The notes under the pieces are model-generated. The model was not told the DNA's origin. It saw only the letters and a list, made by a program, of their open reading frames with translations, and searched no databases. Source: Gonatopus flavifemur (taxonomy: Eukaryota; Arthropoda; Insecta; Hymenoptera; Dryinidae). Taken from it: a stretch of 64,000 nucleotides of DNA. Shown one piece after another: positions 1 to 12,735 of the stretch; the stretch's first letter is position 1, and each line of letters opens with the position of its first letter. The position numbers were made by a program, and so were the translations under genes. Where the stretch lies: NCBI GenBank assembly GCA_018340375.1, contig JAFFJZ010000001.1:54614001-54678000 (forward strand), given 5' to 3'.

Positions 1-1346
1 TGATTATATATTATTTCATCATCTAGCAATTTTCTGAATTCATGTAATTCAGTTTATTCGTTACGGTAAATGAAAGCATAGTGGCACAAGTACATCACAT
101 TCTCTTAACAATATATCAAACGATGACAATTTATATAAAAAGAGGTTCATGAGATGTACATAATCCAAAAAACGATCCATCATTTTCTCATAATGAAATA
201 AAATGACAAGGAAAAGGAGGAGAGCCCATTACTATACGTTCTCCCCAATCTCACCGATGAAACATGATACAGAATTTCTATGAAGTTATCCTGCATTTGA
301 GACGAGAAAGTGAAGAAGAGAGGTATGCAATTGTATGCTCGAGTCAAATAACATATTTTGAAGGAAATACATGTGCTCAAAATCAGCCTTATGTACGTTA
401 TGGACGCTCCTGCTTTTCTATGATGAGTTCAAACTACTTGACTGATACTGAGAAAATTCAGTAGCATCTTATGATAATATAAAGGATTCACTGAAATGAG
501 TTAATACCCATTCATGTAATCTCATCCTCAACACTCCCACACACCAAGTCATGCGAATGGACAAGATGGTTTGATGATGAATCATCATCGATGACTTGAT
601 TTTCAGTCACAATATCACATTACAATCATAGAACTCGTATAAAGGAATTCATTTAAAAATACTGCCAAGTCGTTGATGTATTCTTTTGAAAATATCAACG
701 CATATATCAGTTTGTACTATTGTTCACAAATTGGAAATAAATTATTCCGCAGGTATCGTAAATTCATTGACTGGAATTCATTGAATGTGATCAAACTTAT
801 ATTTCTGTTCCAACGAAATAAGATTAAATGAATCTCGTCTCCCCATTGAATCATCAGATTCTATGGATATGGTTGGATGATTAGAGAATTGATTTGTATG
901 AGATTAATTTTAGGTCTTCATTTTCGAAGGTCGTACTTGTTGATGTACGATATCCACATACGTATTGAATTGATCTTCAATCATCTTCAATATGCAAACA
1001 CGAAGAGAATCATTTATTTAATAAATAAGAACACTTTTATGTTTCTTCGACATTTTATAAAATACTTATGTATCGTTTGCGATATGATTTTAATATACAG
1101 AGAGCATAGTTCCTAAGAGTTTATAAATACTAAAATCTTGATATCAATGTAACTGACATGAATGATGTAGGGATCGATGTGTCTGTTGTAAATCAAAATC
1201 AGTTCCACCATTGATGCGGTGAAAGCCAAATTCATTGAATTATTGATCGGACACGCAGTGGTGTATTGGAAAGGAAAGATGGTGTTTTTACAATTTTGTG
1301 GAATGTTTGTAACCAACTGAAACAATCAGTCATGTTTTTACCATAC
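1..1346. other. No gene seen
   Basis: AT-rich sequence with only short chance frames (up to 79 codons) and no splice-site pairs or family motifs that I can support. Confidence 0.6.
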
Positions 1347-1607
1347 CAGGGGAGAGCGGGGCAAGATCGTTCGCTTACACTGTCAACAAAAATTCAATAC
1401 GAATGGATACGATGGATTTATTTATCCGAGTAGAAATCATTCGTGATATTCTGTAGATTTTGTCATTGCTCGCACGGAGAAAAATCAGGGAGCATATTTC
1501 ACTTCATACTATGAGTCACCAATTTTTTGTAGCTCCTACAGTATTTTAAGTATGGTTTATTTCTTACAAAGTGAATCGTTCTTCAACGTTGGTACGCCGC
1601 AAAGAAT

Positions 1608-1850
1608 GATTGTGGGAATTTCCCTCACAAAATGGTGACAGCAAAGTTCCTCCACAGATGAGGAGTTTCCCACCATAATTTGGTGGACTTTTCCTTCATT
1701 TGTAGAGGATTTATCGCCTGAAAAAACAAAATAATCCCTCGAAGTGGTGGAAAAATCCCTTATTTCTGATGGAAAAACAATTCCCCCACGATGAAGGGAC
1801 GAAATCCATCAACATTATGAAGGGAAACTCCCGACATTCTTTTCAGTGTA
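1608..1850 (+). repeat. Dispersed 'CCTCA..GGTGG' repeat family, copy 1
   Basis: About 240 bp. Shares ordered blocks with 2963-3218: TGTGGGAATTTCCCTCA, ATGGTG.CAGCA.AGTTCCTC, and GGTGGACTTT.CCTTCATTTG. It ends with TTTCAGTGTA. Left terminus is eroded. Confidence 0.75.
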
Positions 1851-2002
1851 CATAGTACTCCAATAGAGTAACTTCTGTTCAGAAAATGGTCATTCTCATA
1901 TCAATTGAGCGCTGAAGTAAGAGCTACCGCGCATGAACTAGCGGTTAGACTTCAGGTTACCCCTCGTGTGGTCAGAACCTAGTCAGGCTTCGTCAGGTCT
2001 TG

Positions 2003-2727
2003 AGGGGTTACACCTATTTGAACGGTCTGAAAAAAGCCTTCTTTGAGAAATTTTTTTCGTTGTGATAAAATAAATCAGAGGAAATAAAATTTCGCAGGTT
2101 CATTATACATATATTAAAGTATACAAAATAATTTTTTTTTCAATTCCATTCTTCAAAATGGGGGATTTACAAATAATTTAAAAGCACGTATTTTTTTTTG
2201 GAGTGGTCTGCGGCAGGACAAATCCCATCTTTATCTCTGCACCTTGGACAAAAAAAAATTCTCTTCATAATTTACATCAAATTCATCAGAGAAGTACACA
2301 CGATTATTGGAAAATAATCATTTTTTGCAATTTGACACGAATTCAAGGTCAAAACTTTTTTTTCACCAAAAAACCCGATCTTTAAACGTTTATAAAACAC
2401 ATAATCACCCATGAATCTCAAAAATCGTGTGTACTTCTCTGTAAAATCTATCTAAGAAGCTACAGTTGAAATTTCAAGTCGATTGAATAAAAATTGAGAG
2501 AGTTATTTGTCCTGCCGCAGACCACTCCAAAAAAAAACACGTTCTTTTAAAGTATTTGTAAATCCCCCATTTTGAAGAATGGAATTGAACAAAAAATTAT
2601 TTTGTCCACTTCAATATATGTATAATAAACCCGCAAAATTTCATTTCCATTGATTCATTTTATCGCGACGAAAAAAATTTCTCAAAGAAGGCTTTTTTTC
2701 AGACCGTTTAAATAGGTGTAATCCCTT
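2003..2727. repeat. Large foldback (inverted repeat), about 0.72 kb
   Basis: Left arm begins AGGGGTTACACCTATTTGAA and returns in reverse complement at the right end, TTTAAATAGGTGTAATCCCTT. The arms match through TCTGCGGCAGGACAAAT (about 2208) and GAGAAGTACACACGATT (about 2289), with the centre near 2370. Nearly the whole element is palindromic. No ORF; the 60-codon frame inside it is chance. Confidence 0.85.
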
Positions 2728-2728
2728 A

Positions 2729-2880
2729 ATACAGTTGACTCTCGTTATAAGCAATCGTCTTATAAGTGATCCCCCTACCCTTCTTTTGCTCAGCTTGAAC
2801 GATGTGTCTCCTGCACTTCTGGTACTTCAGAATTTCTGCTACCAACGCTCGTTATAAGCGATGGACAGCAAAATAAATTT
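2729..2880 (+). mobile_element. Pogo/Tigger-like terminal fragment
   Basis: Starts TACAGTTGACTCTCGTTATA after a TA, resembling the CAGTNGACTCTC ends of pogo/Tigger elements. The phrase CGTTATAAGCGAT recurs about 110 bases later. No second end or transposase is visible. Confidence 0.5.
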
Positions 2881-2962
2881 TATGCTTCTTTGAGAACCGG
2901 TTTTAGGAGCGAAACAGTTGATTAAAGTGAAGCACTGATGCTCAATTAAAGACGTGATTTTA

Positions 2963-3218
2963 TACACTAGAACAAATAATTGTGGAATTTTCCCTCAAAA
3001 AATGGTGGCAGCATAGTTCCTCTATAGATAGGGAATTTTTAACCATAATTCGGTGGACTTTGCCTTCATTTGTAAAGGATTCAACACCCAGAAAACGAAA
3101 TAGTTCCTCAAAATGATGGGAAAATCATCTTTTTTCATGGAAAAACAATTCTCCCGCGACGAGGGGATGAAATCCACCAACGAAGTGAAGAAAAACTCCT
3201 CACATTTTTCACAGTGTA
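2963..3218 (+). repeat. Dispersed repeat family, copy 2 (most complete)
   Basis: Flanked by TACACT...AGTGTA ends (TACACTAGAAC and TTTTTCACAGTGTA). Same blocks as 1608-1850. Reverse-strand copies are at 32819, 33166 and 58419. Non-coding, non-autonomous. Confidence 0.8.
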
Positions 3219-3656
3219 CTCACGCTAATCAATACAATTATTGTGTTGGTTGAGCCCAGGCCCGAATCTAGAGCATTCTCGTGGGGGTACAAAGATGGAA
3301 TTTGCCCCCCCCCCCCACCCTTCGTCTCTTCAGAATAATAGGAAATTTGATGAAGCCCAAAACATTACTATTTTATGACGTTCAAAATGTGTGATATAGA
3401 GATAGGCGATTTAAAGGAAGAAACCGATTTGTTCATCAGAATCATGGAACTATAAATTAAAAAAAAAATGATTTTGAGAAACAATATTCCTTGAAAATGA
3501 AAAAAACTCACACTTTTGAAATTTTTTATTCTCTATCCGACTCAATTGAAGTTCTTAAAAATTCTAACTTTTGGAAATTTTAATTCCATATCACACTTCC
3601 ACGTACACTCGAAATTGATTTCCAATATGATTGTTAGAGTATTTCTGCTTACTGCA

Positions 3657-3885
3657 TACACTGTAAAAAAATTTCATGTAGTCCATAATATATCATTGGT
3701 AGTATACAGAACATTATTGTGACTTCTCACAATGTTATATTGCATAAAATCACAATTTTTGGTGGAACCACATCATAAATCATTGGGGGAAATGACAAAT
3801 TCCTTATAAAATTCCACAATATATCATTGGCTGACATATTACCAATGCTATATTGTGTAATTCTCACATAATTCTTTTACAGTGA
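3657..3885. mobile_element. Inverted-repeat element with TACACTGTAAAA ends
   Basis: Left TACACTGTAAAAAAATT, right ATTCTTTTACAGTGA. The interior carries repeated CACAATATATCATTGG blocks in both orientations. No ORF. Confidence 0.75.
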
Positions 3886-4147
3886 ACATAAAACTATAAT
3901 TATTTTTCACATTGGGTTTGAAATGGAAAATTTCGATTAGTACTCGTTGTGCCGCCCCCCTGATATTGCCGCCCGGAGCAAGATGTCCTGTTTGCTCCCC
4001 CCTTGATTCGGGCCTGGTTGAGCCAACCAACATGGTATTCGTTCTGTCTGCTGAGTAGTCGCTGCAACTACTTTTATAGAAGGTTGAAAGTACACTTCGT
4101 CGGTAGTTGCTGCAATTATTCCTACGCAGGAAAATAAAATTGTCTTA

Positions 4148-4319
4148 ATTCCACACCCATTGTCCAAAGTGCATTCACTTTGAACCAAGAAAATATTGCT
4201 ACAGTTCAAGATAAATTTAAAACCTAAATTTGAACCGATATTCTCTTGGTTCAAAGCAAATGCACTTGGAACAAAACAAATATTATTTTCGTTATATACG
4301 AGACAATGGGTGTGGAATC
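4148..4319. repeat. Hairpin of about 170 bp
   Basis: ATTCCACACCCATTGTC pairs with GACAATGGGTGTGGAAT. Inner blocks TTTGAACCAAGAAAATAT and ATATTCTCTTGGTTCAAA also pair. Confidence 0.75.
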
Positions 4320-5140
4320 ACAACAACTGTTTTTTGTGTATTCTCTTTGTTGTTGGCTGTGAAACTATTGAGAATACCCTATCATATGCTTCCACGATAG
4401 AAACAAAGTCTTCAATTCAGATTGTTTCAAGACTGAATTCATCCTCTTTTGAGTGCAAAGTAAGCACAAAAACTCTCTTAAAATCAAGACTCAACCAATC
4501 TGAGCCACACTATTCACAGTGTTGGTCCGGTCTTGCCCCGTTTTCCGCCCTGAACACATAATATCACAGCGATATTACTGTAATATGTGGGCTGAGTGGG
4601 TCGTTTAGCTATGACAACAGATTGTATGGGATAATGCTGCAATCAACTTTGTCAAGTAATGTAGCAAATCTAATCGATGTATTCAGGAAATTCAATGAAA
4701 TAATTCAATGAAAATATGGATATACAATTGATTGTATAAAGAAATACAGCGATTGAACAGATTCATAATGATTTCAAAAAGAAAATATATGGAATGTGTT
4801 GCCTGAGATGATTACATTAGAATTTTGGTACCATTCAAGACTTCATATCTTGTCTCGTTATCTAACACTTTGAAAATATTTTACTACTCTTCCGAAAGCT
4901 GTAAGTGAACGTGATTTATTTCATCGGATAGAATTGTATGGGATCTGATATAGGCTCTTCGTAAACTTCTTCCAGATTTTACAGATTTTATTGTAACAAA
5001 TGGAGGAACATATTGGTTTCTTATAACACTTGATCATTCGTTTGCAAAGGACACCGTATTTGGATGGGTTTGATCGACCCTCAGTTACCCCACATATTTT
5101 CACATGTTTTCGTTAACCTTTCATTGTGCTTTCTCATACA

Positions 5141-5371
5141 ACACGGAAAAAAAGGTATGGCTATTATAACGATCTGAAGTATGGTTAAGAAGAGATAGCT
5201 GTAGTGACAATACTGTATCGCTATGGTGACGATACAGATGGCTATGCTGGCGATCTATATCGTTCCTCGGATGATTTGTATCATCATAGCAACGATACTG
5301 ATACCACTAAACTTTGAATAGTCATAACAACTATCCAGTATCGTTATGACAGCGATATTTTTCTCTCCGTG
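5141..5371. mobile_element. Inverted-repeat element with ACACGGA ends
   Basis: ACACGGAAAAAAAGGTATGG at the left, ATATTTTTCTCTCCGTG at the right. The interior is built of repeated GATACTG/CGATAC and GCTATGNTGNCGAT phrases. Non-coding. Confidence 0.72.
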
Positions 5372-7097
5372 AACACCGAAGGATTCATGAGGATTGCAGA
5401 AATCTAACGTTTGAAGTATTGAAATATCCCTGTGATGTTACTATATGTCACACTGAGGTTTCAAAGTCCCTTCAGAAACATTGCAATGTTCGCTAATCTT
5501 ACATTTCAATGTAATATTTCTGAAATATTTCCAGAACACTTATGAAATATTTCATTGTAATGTTTCTTTTGTAATATATCTGAGACATTGCGAATAGGTA
5601 ACTTCTCAATTGATAGATCTCCGACATATTCCTGTGGAAGGATATTGAAATGTAATAAAGATGGAACATTGAGATGTAATTCAGAGATTACTGCAATCTA
5701 TGGTGCTGGATGGGTTGCAATCAACCGAATGAAGCTTTTTCCATGATCCAAAATCCCTCCTATGAACAGATGATCAGATGTTCAAAAACCTCTCGCTCCC
5801 TTTGGACCCACGTGAAGTAACTGAGGGTTTAATCTGGGAGAAATAATCAAGCGATAGATTCTTCATTCTATACGATGAAGAAAATAATCCACCAGAAATA
5901 TACGCGTTCATATCCCATTCAGTTCTGAATATATTTCACAAAATTTCAATGAAGTATTACACCCTCGATGACAATATGAAACGACATCACAACTATTTCC
6001 TAATAATAATTGATTTCATGTAAAATCATTTCAAGATATATTCAAAAAACAAAATATCCCATTGACATATTTTCTTTTCAAAAGAACAAGACTTGTGATG
6101 TATGGTATATTTATATTTTCTTTATACAATCAATTTTTTGTTCACATGAAAACAATCTACACAGCACACACACGTTTCAAATGACCTCGCATTATGTCTG
6201 TTCTGAAAGAATTTATAATGAATTCTTGATAATTCTTTCTAAATACCGGAGGTTCATAAGTGACCTATTCTGAACTGCCATAACGGAGGCTTTTGAAGAA
6301 TGAATGCATAAACAATTCTACATCGGGCCCAGCGTGTTAGGTGGGAAAAATCATTGCCCTAGGAACTCATAATATTACTTTCTGTCCATAAAAGTGTGAC
6401 TTACGTAATGAATTTGAAAATACATTTACCTTTGTGCGAATCAGTTGTACTATCTGAGTATAAAATGGCAACAATACTATTATTCTTAAGAAAATCTTAT
6501 TCCTTACAGAGACGATAACAGAACCAAATTGAAAATATTCCATCCGTTTTTCAATGTAATTAAGATAGAATGATTTTCCAATAGTAAGTTGATTGAAGTA
6601 GCCGCAGGATGAATATTGATTTGAAATCAATCAAGTATCCTACTCTCTCGCGATCTCACGTCGTATCATTTGCTTTCACATTGATAACGTTAAATTTACT
6701 CTACGTATCCCAGCAAATATCAGAAAGAACACAACTTAAGATGTATTGGATTTGTCAAAATCTTTCTTCAACATCATCATGATTTAGAGTTTGAAAGAGG
6801 TCAAATAATTTTGAAAACAAATGACAATTCGATGAATTTTCTACCTGTAATTTCATTTGATATCCGTTAGATGACAATGGTTCATATGGAATCGTGGCAT
6901 AAAAGGGGCTAAATGAATATGCATGTCAAATCATAAATATATCAAAAATATTCGAATTCAGGTCGGCAGGTTCAAAATCTCATCAGTCACATATCATTTG
7001 TTCAGTATTCCATTGATGGACTCATATTTACTGGGAAGTTCAACACTCCTCTACACGTAACTATTTCTTCCCTATGGAGAATATTTCACAGAAATTT
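5372..7097. other. No gene seen
   Basis: AT-rich. A small inverted stretch of ATATTTC/GAAATAT and ACATTGC phrases lies at 5460-5600. Frames up to 87 codons are not supported by motifs or splice pairs. Confidence 0.55.
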
Positions 7098-7370
7098 CCA
7101 CCCAACACATCACAGCCTTTGTAAGGAGAACGTTGCTGCAACTAGCTGGTTGCGAGTAATTTCACACTCAAGCATGTAACAGGTTACATTACATCTGTTA
7201 TATTATTATAATATTGCGTCTACATTTGTGATATAGTCACCACAGAATATTGATGTAACTCATTCAATGTAAATGTTACAAGCTTGAGTGGGAAATTACT
7301 CGCAACCAGCTTGTTGCAGTGTAACAACTTTGTAACGTTCTCGTTACAAAAACTGTGATGGGTTAGGTGG
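7098..7370. mobile_element. Inverted-repeat element, about 270 bp
   Basis: CCACCCAACACATCACAG pairs with CTGTGATGGGTTAGGTGG. The long arms include GCAACTAGCTGGTTGCGAGT and its partner near 7296. Interior AT-rich, no ORF. Confidence 0.82.
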
Positions 7371-7652
7371 ATGGATACATTTCATAGAATTTGATGAATG
7401 GGTGTCCAAATCCCGCTATAGACACTAATAAATTTTTATAAAATGTTATGAGAATATACAAGATGATCCGAGTCGGGTAGATTATATTTTAAGGACATAT
7501 TCTGCAGCAAAAATGCAATCATTTGCTGTATGGAACAAATTGTTTTGAGGCTTTGTTCTTGAATTATGAGCATTTTGAGATTTTTTTTTCTAATCCAAAT
7601 CGCTCAAAAGCGTTGTATGCTACATAATTGAACTTCACATTATTTACTGAGT

Positions 7653-8317
7653 TCCCACACAGCACTGTAGGTGCTCGGAATGTTTTAGAAACGTGCTCGT
7701 GATTTCGCGACCTCTGATTCCAACAATTACGTTCCTAACACATTTTTGAAACTTGCATTGTCAAAACATTTATATGATTCATGAAAATTTCCCATTTCGT
7801 TGCTAACATACGCCAACCTACAAATCATTCATATTCAAAGTTTAATATATGACTAATACATAAAAAAATAGTAAAACCTTACTCTTCTTCACATAATCAA
7901 CTGAGTCTCACTGCACAACATAAAAAATCATGAAAAAACACATATTATAGAAAGTAAAACAAAGATATTAAAAAGCGCTTTAGAGCCGAACTATTTTCCA
8001 TTAAATCCAGCGCTTCATAAGCTTATACGTGTAATTTATTATACACGAGATCATTTTACTTGAACATAATTGATTTAGGATTTGTTTGAATTGAAAATAT
8101 CCACAGATATGCTATCAATTTGATGATTTATAAAGACAAATTCAACATGTGCTAATCACGTTTTGTGAGAATGTAAATAAAAGAAACCAGGACATTTCCA
8201 TGTTTTAAAAACATACATGCGGCATTTTCAAAACGTCACAAAACGTTTCTGAAACATTTCGTTTGTAACGAGGTACGTTTTGTGAATGTTTACAAAACGT
8301 CTCAGTGCTGTCTGGGT
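7653..8317. mobile_element. Element with CCCACACAGCACTG ends
   Basis: The left end TCCCACACAGCACTGTAGG is mirrored by CTCAGTGCTGTCTGGG at the right, followed inward by AATGTTT and ACGTTT blocks. Similar CCCACACAGCA or CCCGTACAGCACAA ends recur at 8319, 8845, 22841 and 31540. No ORF over 60 codons. Confidence 0.65.
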
Positions 8318-8318
8318 T

Positions 8319-8699
8319 CCCGTATAGCACAACCACTAATTCTCCACCCAGGACTTCGGTGGACTGGAGGTGGAGAATCAGTGGAGAAATGAGAGCCGTG
8401 GAAATAAGGGAGAAATAAGGGAGAGTCTCCGTTGAGGCAACGGAGAGGCGACGTGGATTTGTCCGTCCCCTTTATTTTCAATGAAATTTATGTTAGTGGA
8501 TTCACTCATTGAAATTTGGTTGTGTAAATCGACAGATATGAATTTTATTGAAAATAAAGGGGGCGGACAAATCCACGTCGCCTTTCCGTTGCCTCAACGG
8601 AGACTCTCCCTTATTTCCACGGCTCTCATTTCTCCACTGATTCTCCACCTCCAGTCCACCGAAGTGCTGCGTGGAGAATCGGTGGTTGTGCTGTACGGG
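8319..8699. mobile_element. Long hairpin element, copy A (about 380 bp)
   Basis: Ends CCCGTATAGCACAACCAC and GGTTGTGCTGTACGGG. Arms of about 150 bp match closely, including TCTCCGTTGAGGCAACGGAGA, itself a palindrome, around GGCGACGTGG. Unusually GC-rich for the window. Frames such as VASPLPQRRLSLIS are produced by the arms and are not a gene. Confidence 0.9.
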
Positions 8700-8844
8700 T
8701 TGGAACCCAGTGGAGCTCTGAATTCAACTATCTTGTTATCCCGTGGTTATCACAATTCAAAGTTGCTTATTTCTACTTGGTTGAAAGCCAAAAAATTTCA
8801 AATTGCTGTAACTTCGAATTGAAAAATAACAGGATAGTTTAATT

Positions 8845-9236
8845 CCCGTACAGCACAACCACCGATCCTCCACCTGAGACTTCGGTGGACCAGAGGTGGA
8901 GAATTGGTGGAGAAATGGGAGCCGTGGAAATAAGGGAGAAATAAGGGAGAATCTCCGTTGAGGCAACGGAGAGGCGACGGAGAAATGTCCGCCCCCTGTA
9001 TTTTCAGTAAAACTTAAATTCGTGAATTCATACATTCGGATTTGGTTACGTAAATGCACCAATAAGAATTATATCGAAAATACAGGGGGCGGACATTTCT
9101 CCGTCGCCTCTCCGTTGCCTCAACGGAGACTCTCCCTTATTTCTCCCTTATTTCCACGGCTCCCATTTCTCCACCAATTCTCCACCTCCAGTCCACCGAA
9201 GTCCTAGGTGGAGGATCGGTGGTTGTGCTGTATGGG
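8845..9236. mobile_element. Long hairpin element, copy B (about 390 bp)
   Basis: Same family and ends as 8319-8699, lying 145 bp downstream. It has its own arm mutations and an extra AATAAGGGAGA unit. The spacer 8700-8844 has its own partial inversion (AACTATCTTGTTATCC and AATAACAGGATAGTT). Confidence 0.9.
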
Positions 9237-9292
9237 TTTCTCTACAGAGATCCGCCGTGTTCCAACTTAGCGAATGGTGTCAAGTTCAAGTA

Positions 9293-9393
9293 CAGTAGAC
9301 TCTCTGAATGTGTCCTCCGACCTCTCTTTTTAACTTTCCGTTATGTGGAATGTTGAAAAGAGAGGTAGGTGGACACATTCGGAGAGTCTACCG
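9293..9393. mobile_element. 101-bp pogo-type MITE
   Basis: CAGTAGACTCTCTGAATGTG pairs with CACATTCGGAGAGTCTACCG. TA lies on both sides (9291-9292 and 9394-9395). The ends match the pogo/Tigger pattern and the TA target matches that superfamily. Inner GACCTCTCTTTT also pairs with AAAAGAGAGGT. Confidence 0.82.
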
Positions 9394-9418
9394 TACGTAG
9401 CACCTCTGCTAAAACTTC

Positions 9419-9810
9419 CCGATACACAACGATAAATTTTCTCTATCGCCTTAAATGAGGTTCCTGAATGTGGAATCTACAATGTATCGTTATTAAACGA
9501 TGAAACTGTATCATTCTTTATCGTATTCTATAACATTTAACAGGATATATGAGGTTTTATTGTGAAATTCATATAGGGAAAGTACCAGTGATTTGAAAAA
9601 AAATAGTCGTGTGTTCCAGCAGAAGTAGTACTTTTTCTGTAAGAATTTTACGATAAAATCACATACATTTTATAATAAATTTTATAGAACACGATAAGGA
9701 GCGATAGAGTTCTATCGTTGAATAACGATGTAAGTTTTTAAATTCCGTATTCATAAACCTCATTAAGAACTACAGGAAAATTTTATCGTTTTGAATCGTT
9801 CTTTATTGGT
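9419..9810. repeat. Foldback of about 390 bp
   Basis: ACGATAAATTTTCTCTATCG, TAAATGAGGTTCCTGAATG and ATCGTTATTAAACGATG on the left have reverse-complement partners on the right (TAACGATGTAAG, CATAAACCTCATTAAGAA, AAAATTTTATCGTT). Confidence 0.7.
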
Positions 9811-12343
9811 AAAATTTAGCAGGGACAGAACGCTTTTGAGCGGTTTAAATTTGAAAAGAAATCTAAAAATGCTCATATCTCGAAATTAAAACCTGAGCAA
9901 AATTTTTTTTCATACGGAAAATTCTTGCGCTTTGGCTGCAGAATATACCCTTGAAATACAATCTACCCGAATCGGGTCACCCTGTATAAGGATCTGTAGC
10001 GGCATTTGTTCATTTATGAGATTTCCTCAACAGGGTTATGATAGGTTAAACCATTTTATATACTTTCTTCCACAAGAAACATTTCATATTATCAAAAATT
10101 TGATCTCCTCCCCCATAAAAAACATTGAAAAAAATCCAACTAATTAACATGGAGGAAAAAATTCACCGGGCCAGCAAATTCTTTGCTGGGCCAGCAAAAA
10201 ATTTGCTGGTGTCATCAATCGTGTTGTTCTTTCAGCAATTTTTAGCTAGGTCAGCGAAAAGGTGTGTTTGACGATATAATATAATACCTCGATTTGCCGT
10301 GGGAGCACATTTCTTTTCCTCGTGGAATTGTTCTTAAAAATACTGTGACAGATTTTGAAAACATATTCAAATAATTTCTGTATGGACCTGACTTTTGACT
10401 CGTATATCCAAACAGTACAGAAAGTTCGACACATATGGCACGCACATGTTGCGTGTTTTTACGGTTCCGTGAATGGATACATCGCTGTGTTGATATAGTA
10501 TTTATTTTAGAAATAACGTGCAAGAGAACTGGGAAACTTCTTTCTTAACCCTGTTGAAACATCACATGTGTATCGCAAAACTCCCAGTGCTGCTTGGATA
10601 TTTTTTTCAATATATAAGCTATATATGAAAAATATTCTCATGTTCGTCAAACTCCATCCACCACTCTTTTCTTTTCAATTTTTCAATAGAGTTCCCCATT
10701 TTGACAAAAACAAGAAATTTTTCTACATTTTATGTATTATCATCTAAAAGTATCTGATAATCTTCCGAACGTGTTTCATATCCTAACGTGGGAAGATTAT
10801 ATAACAAAAATGTCCCCTCAACCCGAATTCATCGTTTAGCGAAAAACGATGATGACAAAAATAATATAAAACCTTAAATAATCCACCACGAACGTCATTT
10901 TCAATTATCATTTACATATATTGTCATATTGATGAATTCATCGATTCAGCTGCTCGTATTTGACGTTGCAAACGTCCTCGCAACGATAATTAAAAAGGAA
11001 AATATGTATACAAAACAAAATGATTTTTATGAAAATGAGGTCGAATGGATTTTTTGTTTGTTTTTAATTATCGTTGTACTTTCACGGTATAATTCCAAGC
11101 GCGCCTATGAACTTAATGTAAATACATCTGTACAATTGAGCCTTAATTATTTTCGAAACTTATATAAAATTCATATACCAAACGCCCATGGATTTTTTGT
11201 GATCTCGAATTAGAATTATCGATGAAAAATACAAAATGTTGATTCGATTTTCCATTGAAAACGCTGTTTCGATGAAACATCCTCCTCTATGGTCGAAGTA
11301 CGATAAGACTCTCGTTCATTTCAAGACAGATACTTTATAAACGAGAATCCATCCTATTTCGAATGTTATTATTGTATTTTTCTTTTTTCTTAACATACAG
11401 CGACAGAGGAAATTGTCCTTCCGTTCGCTCGAGATTCTTATAATATATCTAGATATATGTTTTCATTTATGCATTTCAATTAGATTGATGAGATTCTTAT
11501 ATCTCTTTTCTATATATAATGTATATTTTTATATCACTTTGTTTCATTTTGGGATCCATCAAACTTATTACATTTAATTCTCAACGAATCTTGATTATTA
11601 GATTCTATTGATTTGGCGTAAGCATTTGACTCGATTTTGGACAAAAAGCTCGTTCAATTCTGAATTCTAAATTTCGAGTTACCTATGTACAAGGGATGCC
11701 TTAGACACAAATTCCTTACAACTTTTTGTTGAATTCATTCATTCTCTTTCGACATCATTCGAATACTAAAGTTATATTCGAAACAGAATTTCATGACTCT
11801 GTGACTTGCTATATCTTTTAGACAGGTTTAGATCAGTATTAACATTTCAAATCTGTTCAAAAGATATTGTAAGACACAATATGCTGATTGGGGAACATTG
11901 AAGAGATTCTTCAGAACTATGATCTCTCCGCATTGTCCCGAAATATACATATTTTTCAGCTATTATTCGAGTAAGTCGGATCGAAGAATTTCTATCACAG
12001 TTTATAGAGAATTCTCATGCAACAAATGACTAAACATTCCAATCCTATTGGGTATTATGTACCTGAAATGAGCAAAAATGAAATATCAATTGACTCGATA
12101 GTTGTAGAAGTTCTATTCCGAAAATATTTTCAGTACTTGAATAACTCAACACAAATCACTTAGAGTAATTTTTGTTGCAAAAGAAGAAAAGATACACAAT
12201 AATTGTTGTGGAATATTTTTCTTCTAACGATGATAATTGTTCACAAAATATCCATTCCAACACATTTTCAACACCATTGAGAATCTCGTACTCTCCTAGA
12301 TTCAAAACGAAATGAAAAATCATTCTGATAAAAATCTTTCCAG
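9811..12343. other. No gene seen; small GCTGG-rich inverted motif at about 10165-10260
   Basis: AT-rich. The small repeat uses phrases like GGGCCAGCAAA and TTTGCTGG. A good plus-strand acceptor-like run ends at 11400, before CGACAGAGG, but no partner donor or family match was found. Frames up to 94 codons look like chance. Confidence 0.5.
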
Positions 12344-12658
12344 CCCAGCCAGCAAAGTGCTTCCAAATTCACGTTTACGCTGCTAGCAGTGCTAGTGGGA
12401 GCAACGTAGTAGCTTTTCCATTACCGTGAGACTGAATGCTACCATAACATATATATGATTCAATTTATAACGTAGCACTACCTCGGCGCTACCAGTATTA
12501 TCAGGAAGCGCTACCAAGTAGTGCTCCTAGTAAAAATACTACCAAGTCACTGCTATTTCCATACATGAATGAAGCCATATATGTACAGAAGATTTTTAAC
12601 TGTATAAGTGAATGGTAGCACCACTGCCAGAAGCGCTGCCTTGATTTTGTTGGCTGGG
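12344..12658. mobile_element. Inverted-repeat element with CCCAGCCAGCAAA ends
   Basis: CCCAGCCAGCAAAGTGC at the left, TTTTGTTGGCTGGG at the right. The interior repeats GCTAC/GTAGC and AGTGCT phrases (block near CTAGCAGTGCTAGTG). Abuts the possible exon at 12663. Confidence 0.75.
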
Positions 12659-12662
12659 AGAC

Positions 12663-12735
12663 GTTTCCTTGAGGCGAGAGTGGGTCTAGAGTGTCTAGGA
12701 CCGCACCAAGAGAACGACCGGAATGATTAGATTCA
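12663..12735 (-). other. Possible further tail exon of the receptor
   Basis: A short GC-richer stretch with an acceptor-like CTCTGGTGGAAG before it. Its best frame reads SESNHSGRSLGAVLDTLDPL then SPQGN, which looks like a disordered tail. That frame needs entry in phase 2, whereas exon 15 leaves phase 1. In phase 1 it would stop after about 14 codons. An inverted-repeat element abuts its downstream side (12344-12658). It may need an unseen small exon, or be unrelated. Confidence 0.3.

Larger units (their letters stand above)
1347..4551. mobile_element. Possible 3.2-kb composite element with GGGGCAAGA ends
   Basis: The left end reads CAGGGGAGAGCGGGGCAAGA at 1347. The right end, in reverse complement, reads CAGGGCGGAAAACGGGGCAA, ending at 4551. 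These two ends share a G-rich start and GGGGCAAGA in opposite orientation, as in some DNA transposons. The interior holds several other repeats and no transposase. It could be one element filled with later insertions, or two solo ends. Confidence 0.4.

Noticed and set aside
8481..9207. Open frames of 61-113 codons with a shared VASPLPQRR segment
   Set aside because: They run across hairpin arms on both strands, so the similarity comes from the repeated DNA, not a protein family.
11390..11440. Plus-strand acceptor-like TTTTTTCTTAACATACAG followed by RQRKLSFRSLEI
   Set aside because: No donor, partner exon or family match. A single acceptor-like site is expected by chance in T-rich DNA.
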